Program-made: the position numbers and the translations under genes | The notes under the pieces: generated by a model | The model's input: the letters and a program-made list of their open reading frames with translations, nothing else | Told to the model about the DNA's origin: nothing | Database searches by the model: none | Origin: Streptococcus canis | Lineage (GTDB): Bacteria > Bacillota > Bacilli > Lactobacillales > Streptococcaceae | Length of the DNA: 64,000 bases | Direction of reading: 5' to 3' | NCBI RefSeq assembly: GCF_900636575.1 | Contig: NZ_LR134293.1 | Location: 381,001-445,000 of the forward strand | In this document: piece after piece, positions 1 through 9,264 of the stretch | How positions within the stretch are numbered: the first letter of the stretch is position 1 | Layout: each line of letters opens with the position of its first letter

Positions 1-1223
1 ATGACAAGCACAAGGATTTGTACAAAAGCACCTTGCCAACCGCCAACCATGAACCCTGAAATAATGGCTGGTGTTGACCACGGAAGGGTTACTCCTGCAA
101 AAGGCTGCATGAAACCAATAGCAATGGAGCCATAAACCATAAGAGCTGCCAAAACAGGAACCAGAATAAACGGCAGGAACATGACGGGATTCATCACAAT
201 TGGAAAGCCAAAGACGACAGGTTCATTAACATTGAAGAGGGCTGGAAAGGCTGCAACCTTGCCCAAAGCCTTGTATTGTTTGGACTTGGCCGCAAAAACC
301 ATGGCTACCACCAAACCAAAGGTAATTCCTGAACCAGAGAGAATCAAGAAAGAGTCTAAAAATTGTTGGGTCACAATATGGGCACCCTTGTCCAAAGACA
401 GATTACCTGCTGCTAACAAGGCCTTATTGGCATCTAAATTTGATAAGAGAAGAGCTGTTACAATCCCATTGACCACGGATTGTCCATGCACCCCAAACCA
501 CCAAAGGAAAGAAATAAAGAAGGCAATGCCTAATGCACCATAAAGAGAGCCTGTCAATCCTTGCAGCGGCACTTGAATGACCCCATAAATCATTTCAATA
601 AAAGTTCCGCCACCTGTCACTGACTTGGCAATAAGGTAAACAATCATTGACAAGGTAAAGATCACAAAGGCTGGAATCATGGCTTCAAATTGTTTGGCAA
701 TGGCTTGTGGCACTTGTTCTGGCATTTTGATAACAATGTGGCGACGGATAAATGCTGTATAGATAGCACCTACCGTTAGACCAATTAAAATAGCACCAAT
801 AATCCCTTGACCACCAAACCAAGCCTTGCTGATAGCATCACCGATAGCTTCGCCTTCTGCTGGAACATAAGATGATCTCAACAAAATAAAGAAGGCTGAC
901 AAGGATAAAACACCTGAAGGGAGAGGTTCAACACCTGAATTTTTAGCATAAGAATAGCCAATCGCAAAGCAGGAAATCAAGCCCATAATAGCAAAAGTAC
1001 CTTGGTAAACTTGCATAAAGGGTTCTGTCCAGTCGGCACCAAACACACCTGCAATAGCATCATTGACCCCCTGAAAAGGAATCTGACCGGCAATAAGGAA
1101 CAGACTTCCTACAACGGTCAAAGGTAAAATGGCTAACATGCCGTCTTTGAGGGCAATGATACCACGCATGTTAACAAATTTCATAATCGGCATGATGATT
1201 TTTTGCATATTCCTATTTGCCAT
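1..1223 (-). CDS. celB: PTS lactose/cellobiose-type IIC permease (3' end outside window)
   Basis: Membrane component of a phosphotransferase system that imports and phosphorylates a beta-glucoside or similar sugar. The reverse strand reads without a stop from an ATG at 1221-1223 (MANRNMQKIIMP) to the window start, giving about 407 residues; the family is usually near 430-450 aa, so only the C-terminus is missing. Many hydrophobic segments alternate with conserved IIC loops, for example FNVNEPVVFG near residue 345, which matches the sugar-binding loop of the Lac family. It follows the IIB gene by 9 bp, so IIA, IIB and IIC form one operon. The substrate cannot be told from sequence. The nearby glycyl-radical activase suggests the partner glycyl-radical enzyme may lie just beyond the window. 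Confidence 0.9.
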   Translation of the reverse strand, partial: MANRNMQKIIMPIMKFVNMRGIIALKDGMLAILPLTVVGSLFLIAGQIPFQGVNDAIAGVFGADWTEPFMQVYQGTFAIMGLISCFAIGYSYAKNSGVEPLPSGVLSLSAFFILLRSSYVPAEGEAIGDAISKAWFGGQGIIGAILIGLTVGAIYTAFIRRHIVIKMPEQVPQAIAKQFEAMIPAFVIFTLSMIVYLIAKSVTGGGTFIEMIYGVIQVPLQGLTGSLYGALGIAFFISFLWWFGVHGQSVVNGIVTALLLSNLDANKALLAAGNLSLDKGAHIVTQQFLDSFLILSGSGITFGLVVAMVFAAKSKQYKALGKVAAFPALFNVNEPVVFGFPIVMNPVMFLPFILVPVLAALMVYGSIAIGFMQPFAGVTLPWSTPAIISGFMVGGWQGAFVQILVLV

Positions 1224-1232
1224 GATTATCTC

Positions 1233-1541
1233 CTATTCTTTAACAAGGCTAAGGGCTAGGTCAAGCACCTTGTTGCCGTCTAACATTCCATAATCAGCCA
1301 TGGGAATGACTGCAATGGGGATGCCATTGTCTTTACAGATAGTTTCTGATTTATCCAGAGTATAGGCAACCTGTGGGCCTAAAAGTGCTACATCAATGAC
1401 AGGTGCATATTCTGCCAATTTCCCTTGGGCATAGGCATCAATCTGACAGTCAATTCCCTTTTTTTCAGCAGCTACTTTCATATTATTCACCAACATGCCT
1501 GTTGAAAACCCTGCTGCACAAAACAATCCAATCTTAATCAT
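1233..1541 (-). CDS. celA: PTS lactose/cellobiose-type IIB phosphocarrier
   Basis: Cytoplasmic IIB protein of 102 aa that takes phosphate from IIA and passes it to the sugar during transport by the adjacent IIC. The N-terminus IKIGLFCAAGFSTGML has the P-loop-like phosphocysteine site typical of this family (Cys8 followed by AAGFST). Length equals the family norm. An AAGGAG ribosome site lies 6-7 bases before the ATG. It sits between the IIA gene (27 bp upstream) and the IIC gene (9 bp downstream) and is expected to be co-expressed from the cre-controlled promoter near 1990. Confidence 0.93.
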   Translation of the reverse strand: MIKIGLFCAAGFSTGMLVNNMKVAAEKKGIDCQIDAYAQGKLAEYAPVIDVALLGPQVAYTLDKSETICKDNGIPIAVIPMADYGMLDGNKVLDLALSLVKE

Positions 1542-1568
1542 GTCAATCTCCTTTTTAGTAATAACATC

Positions 1569-1889
1569 TTATTTAGTTGCCAATTCTTTACGAAGGTCAA
1601 TAATCTCCTTGATGAGATTAATTTCTGTAATGGTCGTCATCAAGTGATCCTGTGAATGAACAAAAAGAGCAGTAATTTCTGACTTATTACCACTAGCTTC
1701 TTGGGCAAGAAACTGGGTCTGTAAATTGTGGGCTTCCAACAAGGCATCATCTGCTAATGCCATCTCTTTTTCACTCGTATCATAGTCTTCAGCCTTGGCA
1801 AATTTCAAGGCCTGATAAATATGCTGCTTAGCATCGCCTGCATTTAGAATCAAACCCATAATGATCTGGTCTGGTACAATCAGTTCCAT
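1569..1889 (-). CDS. celC: PTS lactose/cellobiose-type IIA phosphocarrier
   Basis: Cytoplasmic IIA protein (106 aa) that accepts phosphate from HPr and passes it to IIB. The sequence is helical and ends with the family's AxxxLFVHSQDHLMT segment, which holds the phosphorylated histidine. A longer reading frame starts 30 bp upstream. I chose the ATG at 1889 because a GGAG ribosome site lies directly before it and the resulting MELIVPDQIIMGLILNAG matches the normal family start. First gene of the PTS operon, downstream of a sigma-A promoter overlapped by a cre box. Confidence 0.92.
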   Translation of the reverse strand: MELIVPDQIIMGLILNAGDAKQHIYQALKFAKAEDYDTSEKEMALADDALLEAHNLQTQFLAQEASGNKSEITALFVHSQDHLMTTITEINLIKEIIDLRKELATK

Positions 1890-1958
1890 TGGTATCTCCT
1901 TTTCCTCATGTGATGTCATGGCAATAACTTTTTTCTTCGAAGATGGTTTTATTGCGTT

Positions 1959-1972
1959 TGTAATCGTTTACA
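1959..1972. promoter_or_regulatory. CcpA cre box of the PTS operon
   Basis: TGTAATCGTTTACA fits the consensus TGWAANCGNTNWCA at every position on both strands. It lies 17 bp downstream of the -10 element, where bound CcpA would block transcription, so the operon is probably carbon-catabolite repressed. Confidence 0.85.
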
Positions 1973-1988
1973 TTTCGTTGATAAGTTT

Positions 1989-2016
1989 ATTGTATCATTT
2001 TTGTTCTTAGGGTCAA
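1989..2016 (-). promoter_or_regulatory. Sigma-A promoter of the PTS operon
   Basis: On the reverse strand TTGACC (2011-2016) and TACAAT (1989-1994) are separated by 16 bp. This is the only good promoter between the SorC regulator terminator and the IIA gene. Confidence 0.7.
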
Positions 2017-2043
2017 TACGTTTTGTGCTATATTTCATTTTAC

Positions 2044-2079
2044 GCACTTATGTGCATATTATTCTTTTACTCAATTGAG
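2044..2079. promoter_or_regulatory. Candidate SorC-type operator and adjacent palindrome
   Basis: GCAC-TTAT-GTGC (2044-2055) is a perfect inverted repeat 28 bp upstream of the -35 box, and CTCAATTGAG (2070-2079) is a second perfect palindrome just beyond it. SorC-family activators bind such dyads upstream of the sugar operon they control, and a SorC gene lies directly upstream. Assignment is inference from position and symmetry. Confidence 0.45.
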
Positions 2080-2097
2080 CAAAGGCCTTAAAGGACA

Positions 2098-2125
2098 ACA
2101 AAAAAAGCCCTAGCCTCTTGGGCTT
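2098..2125 (-). terminator. Terminator of the deoR-sorC transcript
   Basis: Reverse-strand stem AAGCCC / GGGCTT followed by a run of seven T, 30 bp after the SorC stop codon. Confidence 0.8.
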
Positions 2126-2154
2126 GGACTCCCTATCACTAAGATGATTTGTCA

Positions 2155-3135
2155 TTAAAGAAAATCGTTCGTAAACTCTGCTGTCTCGTCTAAGGCTAAA
2201 ACAGCCATCATGGTGTCTTTGTCAGTCACCAAATAATTAATAACTCCCGCCTTTAGCGCGGCCAAAATGGCTTTTGCCTTGTATTTTCCTGTGGCAACAG
2301 CAATGGTTTTAGGAATACGCGCCAGTTGTGCCAGAGAAATACCGATGGTTCGATCTTGCAAACCTTTGTGAACAGGACGACCCGCCTGATCAAAGAAACG
2401 GCAACAGACTTCACCAACAGCATTTTCCTGTTTGAGTTGCTGGTAATCGGCATCGGTTAACAAATCTCGCCATTGGCTTTCCTCGCGGCTGTTAGGCTCA
2501 CCACCAATACCAACCAAAGCAAGGTCCAGCTGATCCCAACTGGCTAAAATGTCTTCAAAATATTTGGACTGTAAAATCCCCTTGGTTAATTGCTTGTCTT
2601 CTTGGATAACCATAGCATTGATAAAGGCACTATTCCCATGGAAAATACGTGCCAAACGATAGACGAGAGTATTGACATGGTATTTGGCATTAATATGGCT
2701 CGGGCCTCCTGCCAAAGGATAAATCAAAATATCCTTTATCATCTTAGGATCTAATTCATCAATCAAGCTAGAGAGGGTAGCCCCCCAGGACAGGCCAATT
2801 TTATCACCATCTTTTACCGCATGCCGCACGACCTCAGCTGCTGTCTTAGAGACTTTTACTAGAGTATCCGCTGGGGAATCTTCCACTTGGTTGGGAACAA
2901 GGTCTAGTTTTTCCAAGCCATACTGCTGGCGTACGTATTCTTCCAAGCCAAACAAATTAGCATCATAATCGGCAATGTCAATCCGAACAATACCTTCAGC
3001 CCTAGCCTTGGCCAGCATACGGCAGACGGTTGTTCGGTAAATATTCATCTCCTTTGAAATCAAGGTCTGGCTCTTACCTTGAATGTAATGCAAATAAGCC
3101 ACCTTAGCAAGGAGCCGTCTGCGTTCCTCTTTCAT
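2155..3135 (-). CDS. SorC/DeoR-family sugar-binding transcriptional regulator
   Basis: A 326-aa regulator. Residues 1-50 form a helix-turn-helix (GKSQTLISKEMNIYRTTVCRML), and the rest is the SorC effector domain, which resembles a sugar-phosphate isomerase fold; LSWGATLSSLIDEL and ALVGIGG are typical of its ligand pocket. SorC proteins usually respond to a phosphorylated sugar and control the adjacent uptake operon. It is 15 bp downstream of a DeoR-type gene on the same strand and just upstream of the PTS operon, from which a terminator separates it. The ATG at 3135 has an AGGTGG site 5 bases upstream. Confidence 0.88.
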   Translation of the reverse strand: MKEERRRLLAKVAYLHYIQGKSQTLISKEMNIYRTTVCRMLAKARAEGIVRIDIADYDANLFGLEEYVRQQYGLEKLDLVPNQVEDSPADTLVKVSKTAAEVVRHAVKDGDKIGLSWGATLSSLIDELDPKMIKDILIYPLAGGPSHINAKYHVNTLVYRLARIFHGNSAFINAMVIQEDKQLTKGILQSKYFEDILASWDQLDLALVGIGGEPNSREESQWRDLLTDADYQQLKQENAVGEVCCRFFDQAGRPVHKGLQDRTIGISLAQLARIPKTIAVATGKYKAKAILAALKAGVINYLVTDKDTMMAVLALDETAEFTNDFL

Positions 3136-3150
3136 CTGTCCACCTATTTT

Positions 3151-3897
3151 CTAAGAAACAAAATCAAGAACAAGACCACTAGCACTTAATAAGTCCTGTG
3201 TTTGCTTGTCCAGTGCTTGGTCTGTGATGACCCGATCAACATCTGCCAGAGACAACTGGTGCACCAAACTAGTTTTGGAAAATTTGCTGGAATCGGTCAA
3301 TATCACCACTTCCTCAGCAGCATCTGCCATGTAACGCACCCCTTCTGAGCGCATCATGTCCTTGCCCATAAAGCCAAGGTCTGGATTGAAACCGTCCGTC
3401 CCCACAAAAACATGATTGACATGAAATAGGGAAATCATTTTTTTCAACAAAGGACCGACAGTCACCTCTGAATTGGGCTGGTAGTAGCCGCCTAGTAAAA
3501 TGATTTGACAGCTACTATACTGACGAATGTAATTAGCGATAAAACAAGAATTGGTAATGATTTTAATATTTCGTTTGGTCTGGCAAAGCACTTCTGCCAA
3601 AAGGGCACAGGTTGACCCCGATTCAATCATAACGGTATCGTTATCTTGAACCAATTCAGCTGCTTTTTCTGCAATGCGTCGCTTAATGTTGTAATGGTAG
3701 GACAAGCGCACATTGAGGTCATCACCACTGTTTAACACCGCATAGCCATGTTCACGTCGCAACAAGCCCTTACTTTCAAGCTTATCAAGATCCTTACGAA
3801 TGGTTACTTTCGAAACCTCTAATTGCTCTGATAAACTGTTAACATCTATTTTTTTCTTCTGGGAAACCAACTGGATAATACGCTCTAATCGATTCAT
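3151..3897 (-). CDS. DeoR/GlpR-family transcriptional regulator
   Basis: A 248-aa repressor-type protein. The N-terminal winged helix-turn-helix (residues about 1-55, with VSKVTIRKDLDKLESKGLLRREHG) is the DeoR signature. The C-terminal DeoR sensor domain binds phosphorylated sugars (SGSTCALLAEVL, GGYYQPNSE and DSSKFSKTS are recognisable). A strong GGAGGTGA site precedes the ATG. It is divergent from the glycyl-radical activase and co-directional with sorC, so it probably controls one or both units. Confidence 0.88.
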   Translation of the reverse strand: MNRLERIIQLVSQKKKIDVNSLSEQLEVSKVTIRKDLDKLESKGLLRREHGYAVLNSGDDLNVRLSYHYNIKRRIAEKAAELVQDNDTVMIESGSTCALLAEVLCQTKRNIKIITNSCFIANYIRQYSSCQIILLGGYYQPNSEVTVGPLLKKMISLFHVNHVFVGTDGFNPDLGFMGKDMMRSEGVRYMADAAEEVVILTDSSKFSKTSLVHQLSLADVDRVITDQALDKQTQDLLSASGLVLDFVS

Positions 3898-3965
3898 AAT
3901 TCACCTCCTTTTCATTGTAACAATTATTTCCCTAAAAGAAAAGTTAATTCTGCTTTCATTCGTAA

Positions 3966-3994
3966 TTGATTTATTTACGTTTATCTGTTATGAT
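3966..3994 (+). promoter_or_regulatory. Sigma-A promoter of the activase gene
   Basis: TTGATT (3966-3971), 17 bp, TATGAT (3989-3994). The start codon at 4023 follows about 22 bases after the predicted transcription start. Confidence 0.7.
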
Positions 3995-4022
3995 GAGTTT
4001 ACAACGAAAGGAATTCACACTT

Positions 4023-4796
4023 ATGACTAATCGCGGCATTGTTTTCAATATCCAACATTTTAGCATTCATGACGGCCCTGGTATTCGGACAACCGTTTTT
4101 TTAAAAGGTTGCCCCTTGAGATGCCCTTGGTGTGCCAATCCCGAATCCCAACAAAAAGCACCTGAACAAATGTTAACAAGGGATGGCCTCCGAACTGAAA
4201 TGGTTGGACAAGAAAAAACCGTGGAAGAGGTGATTGAGGAAGTTCTTAAAGACCTTGATTTTTACGAAGAATCAGGTGGAGGTATGACCCTGTCAGGAGG
4301 GGAAATCTTTGCCCAATTTGACTTTGCCTTAGCCCTGTTAAAAGCCGCCAAAGGAGCAGGGCTCCACACTGCAATTGAAACTACCGCCTTTGCCAAACAC
4401 GAGCAATTTGCCACCCTTATTGACTACGTAGACTTTATCTACACTGATTTGAAACATTATGATCAGCTTAGGCACCGCAAGGTAACTGGAGTTCGCAATG
4501 ACTTGATTATCAAAAATATTCATTACGCTTTTCAAGCTGGTAAAGAAATCGTCCTGCGCATTCCTGTTATTCCCAAATTTAATGATTCACTAGAAGATGC
4601 TAAAGCCTTCTCAGAACTCTTCAACCAGCTTGACATCGACCAAGTACAGTTGTTACCTTTCCACCAATTCGGAGAAAATAAGTATAAACTCTTAGGTAGA
4701 GATTATGAGATGGCTGAGGTCCAGGCCTATCACCCAGAGGACTTAAAAGACTATCAGGCTGTCTTTCTCAACCACAATATTCATTGCTACTTCTAA
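4023..4796 (+). CDS. Glycyl-radical enzyme activating enzyme (radical SAM)
   Basis: Radical-SAM protein of 257 aa that installs a glycyl radical on a pyruvate-formate-lyase-like partner. The SAM/4Fe-4S motif CPLRCPWC (CxxxCxxC) lies near residue 30 after the HDGPGIRTTVF segment typical of PFL activases. SGGE (the glycine-rich SAM-binding motif) follows near residue 88. The open frame extends 57 bases upstream; I chose ATG 4023 because it has an AAGGA site and gives the usual family N-terminus (MTNRGIVFNIQHFSIHDGPG). No partner glycyl-radical enzyme is in the window. In related streptococci a PFL-like gene follows the PTS IIC gene, so it may lie beyond the left edge. Confidence 0.88.
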   Translation: MTNRGIVFNIQHFSIHDGPGIRTTVFLKGCPLRCPWCANPESQQKAPEQMLTRDGLRTEMVGQEKTVEEVIEEVLKDLDFYEESGGGMTLSGGEIFAQFDFALALLKAAKGAGLHTAIETTAFAKHEQFATLIDYVDFIYTDLKHYDQLRHRKVTGVRNDLIIKNIHYAFQAGKEIVLRIPVIPKFNDSLEDAKAFSELFNQLDIDQVQLLPFHQFGENKYKLLGRDYEMAEVQAYHPEDLKDYQAVFLNHNIHCYF

Positions 4797-4896
4797 GATA
4801 AGAACTAGATAATTCTTCAACATAGGTAGTACCCAAAAGTCGCTCGCCAATTGAAGTCAGGATGTCTGGCTGGTAACAAAAAGTGTAGCCCATGCC
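4788..4896 (-). other. Possible coding remnant between activase and lipoprotein
   Basis: About 36 reverse-strand codons read through as a protein-like string (ending ...PDILTSIGERLLGTTYVEELSSSY), but stops lie just upstream and there is no start or ribosome site. It may be a decayed gene fragment. I could not assign a family, and chance remains possible. Confidence 0.25.
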
Positions 4897-4947
4897 TTAT
4901 GCTATTCACTTAAAGAACCTCTCTAAAAGCCTTATCTTTGGTCAAAA

Positions 4948-4973
4948 AGCCACTCGCCATAGGGCGGGTGACT
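4948..4973. terminator. Bidirectional terminator
   Basis: AGCCACTCGCC / GGCGGGTGACT pair (with G-U pairs) around a 4-base loop. The stem is flanked by A-rich and T-rich tracts on opposite sides, so it can end both the activase (+) and the lipoprotein (-) transcripts. Confidence 0.75.
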
Positions 4974-5005
4974 TTTATTTTAGTTTCAATTGTTTATCTG
5001 GAAAC

Positions 5006-6049
5006 TTATTTTTCAGGAACGGTAATGTTTCCTTCAATAATGTCTTTTTTAGCAGCCTCAATAGCTGTCTTAGTATCATTCGGTAGCGTAGCTGTTGTGA
5101 GGCTAACCCCGCCTTCTTTTAACCCAAAAGTAGTGACTTGACCACCTGGGAATTTGCCCTTAGCTGTTTTGGTAGCGACTTTAGCAAGGGCTTGTCCTAC
5201 TTCTTTGATACTTGATGTCAATACAAAGTTCGCTGCCTTGCCATCTTTTGAAGTGTATTTACCGTCTTCGCTTTGGTCACGGTCAACTCCGATAACCCAA
5301 ACCTTGTCAGCTTCATCACGCTTTTCATTGATAGATTTTGCTTCGTTAAAGACACCGGCTCCTGTGCCGCCTGCTGCTTGATAAATAACATCTGCACCTT
5401 CGGCATATTGGGCTGCTGCAATGGTTTTCCCTTTAGCCGCATCCGCAAAGGAACCGGCATAGGATACTCTTACTTTGATGCTATCATCTACTGATTTAAC
5501 CCCAGCTTCAAAGCCTTTTTCAAAGCGTTTAACCACAACACCTTCCATACCGCCTACAAAACCAACTTGTTTGGTTTTTGTCGTTTTAGCTGCAGCAACT
5601 CCTGCTAAATAAGCTGCTTCGTGGTCAGAGAAAGTGATGCTTGCTACATTTTTCTTGCCTTCGATCACATCATCGACAATGGCAAATTGACTTTCAGGGT
5701 TATCTGCTGCTGCTTTTTCTACGGCATCATGCAACGGAAAACCAATCCCAAACACTAGGTTATAGCCACTTGATACTGCTGAATCTAGGTTTGTGGTAAA
5801 TTCTGATTCGTTAGCAGATTGGAAATAATCGTAACCCTTTCCTTTGTCAAGCTTATTTTCTTGGCCCCAAGCCTGCAACCCTTCCCAAGCTGATTGGTTG
5901 AATGATTTGTCATCAATCCCTGTCTGGTTTGTAATCATAGCAACCTTTAATGAGCTGTCAGCTTCTTTATTGGCAGAACGATTACTGCATGCTCCTAAAG
6001 TTAGTAGAGCTGTTGAAACAAGTCCAAGTGACATTACCTTTTTATTCAT
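5006..6049 (-). CDS. BMP/PnrA-family nucleoside-binding lipoprotein
   Basis: A 347-aa substrate-binding lipoprotein of the Bmp/TmpC/PnrA family, which binds nucleosides and feeds an ABC importer. The N-terminus is a type II signal peptide with lipobox LTLGAC (Cys21). The family start VAMITNQTGIDDKSFNQSAWEG follows, and DD(K)SFNQ contacts the base in known members. No ATPase or permease genes are adjacent, so the transporter must be encoded elsewhere. The AGGAGG site is 12 bases from the ATG, which is long. A perfect PurBox and a palindrome at the transcription start suggest regulation by purine availability. Confidence 0.9.
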   Translation of the reverse strand: MNKKVMSLGLVSTALLTLGACSNRSANKEADSSLKVAMITNQTGIDDKSFNQSAWEGLQAWGQENKLDKGKGYDYFQSANESEFTTNLDSAVSSGYNLVFGIGFPLHDAVEKAAADNPESQFAIVDDVIEGKKNVASITFSDHEAAYLAGVAAAKTTKTKQVGFVGGMEGVVVKRFEKGFEAGVKSVDDSIKVRVSYAGSFADAAKGKTIAAAQYAEGADVIYQAAGGTGAGVFNEAKSINEKRDEADKVWVIGVDRDQSEDGKYTSKDGKAANFVLTSSIKEVGQALAKVATKTAKGKFPGGQVTTFGLKEGGVSLTTATLPNDTKTAIEAAKKDIIEGNITVPEK

Positions 6050-6104
6050 GTGATGAATGAACCTCCTAAATATTTAATGAAATAAAATGAATGATCTTTT
6101 CCTA

Positions 6105-6142
6105 CGTTCTTTAGCTTTTTAAAGAACGGAAAACTTAGTATA
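6105..6142 (-). promoter_or_regulatory. Lipoprotein gene promoter with palindrome at +1
   Basis: Reverse-strand -10 box TATACT at 6137-6142. A perfect 9-bp inverted repeat, CGTTCTTTA / TAAAGAACG (6105-6113 and 6120-6128), begins right after the predicted start site. It is not followed by a T run, so it looks like an operator or leader hairpin rather than a terminator. Confidence 0.5.
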
Positions 6143-6197
6143 TCAAAAAAAATAGTTTTAACCTAATTTTTTATCAAAAAATGTCATTTTTAGAGCA

Positions 6198-6210
6198 AAA
6201 TCCGAACATT
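6198..6210 (+). promoter_or_regulatory. PurBox (PurR activator site)
   Basis: AAATCCGAACATT fits the lactococcal/streptococcal PurBox AWWWCCGAACWWT at every position. Its centre lies about 74 bp upstream of the predicted transcription start, close to the -76 position described for PurR-activated promoters in Lactococcus. Confidence 0.7.
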
Positions 6211-6398
6211 GTCTCAAAATAAGCGAGTAGCAAGCTTGGTTTTTTACTAGATGACACTATGTTTAAGCATTAAAAAACAAAGAGCAAACAAAGGTACGGA
6301 TTGCTTAAGAATCATTTCTTGCCATTATTAAAAAGAAGATAGGGAAGAAATGACTTGCGTCCCCCAAAGCAAGTCCAACTGTGCCATTAAGAACATGA

Positions 6399-6428
6399 CA
6401 AAAGGAGCTGGACATCCTGTCCAACTCC
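6399..6428 (-). terminator. purA terminator
   Basis: Reverse-strand stem GGAGTTGGAC / GTCCAGCTCC with loop AGGAT, followed by TTTTG, 22 bp after the purA stop. Confidence 0.8.
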
Positions 6429-6449
6429 TCTTTACTAACATTGGTTAAG

Positions 6450-7916
<1,467 letters not shown>

Positions 7917-8181
7917 GCAAAAAATGTTTTTTTCTGCTAGATTTCCCTGGCAATATTCAGAAAAAAAGATAAAATAATTTTTTTAATCATTAAAATAAAT
8001 AGAGAAAACGAACATTAGTTAGGTGAAGAAGGTCTCTTCTTTTAAAAATCGCTTGATTTTAAGCCATTAGAAAAGGGGCAATAATTACTCAGAAAACAGA
8101 TCTTTTCTTTAAGAAATAAGACTTTTAAGGGAAAATAGAGGTTAAAAGAGCGACTGTAAAAGCGGGTAGAGAAAGTAGGAA
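7917..8181. other. AT-rich intergenic stretch
   Basis: Apart from the degenerate PurBox core near 8009, I see no gene, strong repeat or clear promoter here. Confidence 0.5.
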
Positions 8182-8944
8182 ATGATGAGACTTTATAATA
8201 ATAGAAAAAGCCCATTCAGTTGGATTGAGACAATGATTACGCTTGTGATTATCACCAGTTTTTTGAGCGAGCTTTCCTTGGTAGAAATTGCTGAAAATGT
8301 TCTTCCTCTTCTAATTATTGGGTTATTGGAGGGACGGGCTATGCTATTTACCGTTTCAAGTCTCGTCAGAAACGGCTCGCAAAAACCACCCTTGCCAAGC
8401 CATTAGAAGACTTAAAAGCCAATATTCAACTGGCTGACCGTAAGGTCAAATTGTTGGACAGTTACTTAGCAGACAACGATGTTGCCCAATAGACTATTCT
8501 CGCTGGACAGTTTTGCCACAATTGAGTGACATTAGGACACAAGCCATTGCCCTAAACGGCAAGATGGATCCTACCATTTACCGCTGCCCAACTCAGTATG
8601 ATGCAGCAATCGGTTAAATCTGGACTCACTACTGATGCCATTGCCAATGCTAATAATGCTGCTCTCCAAATGCTTGCAGAAAGCCATTCTAGCCCTAGAG
8701 CGCTCCGCACATACCTCCTACCATGTCCATCAAATCTGTTACTACCCTAGCAGAAAGCTTAGTGGCACAAAATAATGGCATCATCGCTGCTATTGATCAG
8801 GGCAGAAAAGAACGGGCGCAACTCGAAAACATCATTGTCAAATCTGCCAAGACCATCAATGATTCTGTTAGACGCCGTGATCAAAAAATTGTTCAAACCC
8901 TCCTCAAATGAAGGTAAGGAAACTCAAAAAGCTGTAGAAAACTA
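8182..8944 (+). pseudogene. Decayed TelA/XpaC-like membrane coiled-coil gene
   Basis: The plus strand encodes protein-like segments in successive frames, broken by stops and frameshifts. They are an N-terminal hydrophobic stretch (8182-8335), then YRFKSRQKRLAKTTLAKPLE...QLADRKVKLLDSYLADNDVA ending in TAG at about 8490, then LPQLSDIRTQAIALNGKMDPT in another frame. AAQLSMMQQSVKSGLTTDAI follows, and finally VTTLAESLVAQNNGIIAAIDQGRKERAQLE (8723-8911). The last part resembles the C-terminus of TelA toxic-anion-resistance proteins (ETLKKTNxDLIxTIxExxxIQxEGRxKRxQAE). At least four disruptions are needed, so it cannot make a full product. The family call is by memory of motifs and is tentative; decay itself is clear. 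Confidence 0.6.
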
Positions 8945-9264
8945 AAAGGCGGGCCTGGTAAAGCTACAGAACACAGCTGAACTCTATTTTTACAAGATGT
9001 CAATGACAATAATTTAATAATCATGACTTCAAGTAACCCTTGAAGCGCTTATGTTATCGTGTTTCAGGAGTTTTTCGTTTTTAGAAGAGCAAAAAAGATT
9101 GAAGAAAAATGATCCTAGATAGACTTTTTCTTCAATCTGGGGCTTAGTAAAGCCAATCTTTTCCTGACCATTGATGGGGCAACTCCCCTTCATCAACCAT
9201 ACTCCACAGAACAAACGATCGTTGAAGAGAACAAACCAAAAACTAGCTCATAGGGGTTACTTTG
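8945..9264. other. Non-coding stretch between pseudogene and V-ATPase operon
   Basis: Holds the operon terminator (9096-9138) and a small CTTCAAG/CTTGAAG hairpin near 9026-9044. I see no convincing gene. Confidence 0.5.
9096..9138 (-). terminator. V-ATPase operon terminator
   Basis: Perfect 14-bp inverted repeat AGATTGAAGAAAAA / TTTTTCTTCAATCT. Read on the reverse strand it is followed by TTTTTT, 127 bp after ntpD. Confidence 0.75.

Noticed and set aside
3800..4030. 76-aa plus-strand frame over the divergent promoter region
   Set aside because: Antisense to the deoR start and crossing the activase promoter; no ribosome site.
9029..9214. 61-aa reverse-strand frame downstream of ntpD
   Set aside because: Spans the operon terminator repeat and has no ribosome site; coding-like look is not convincing.
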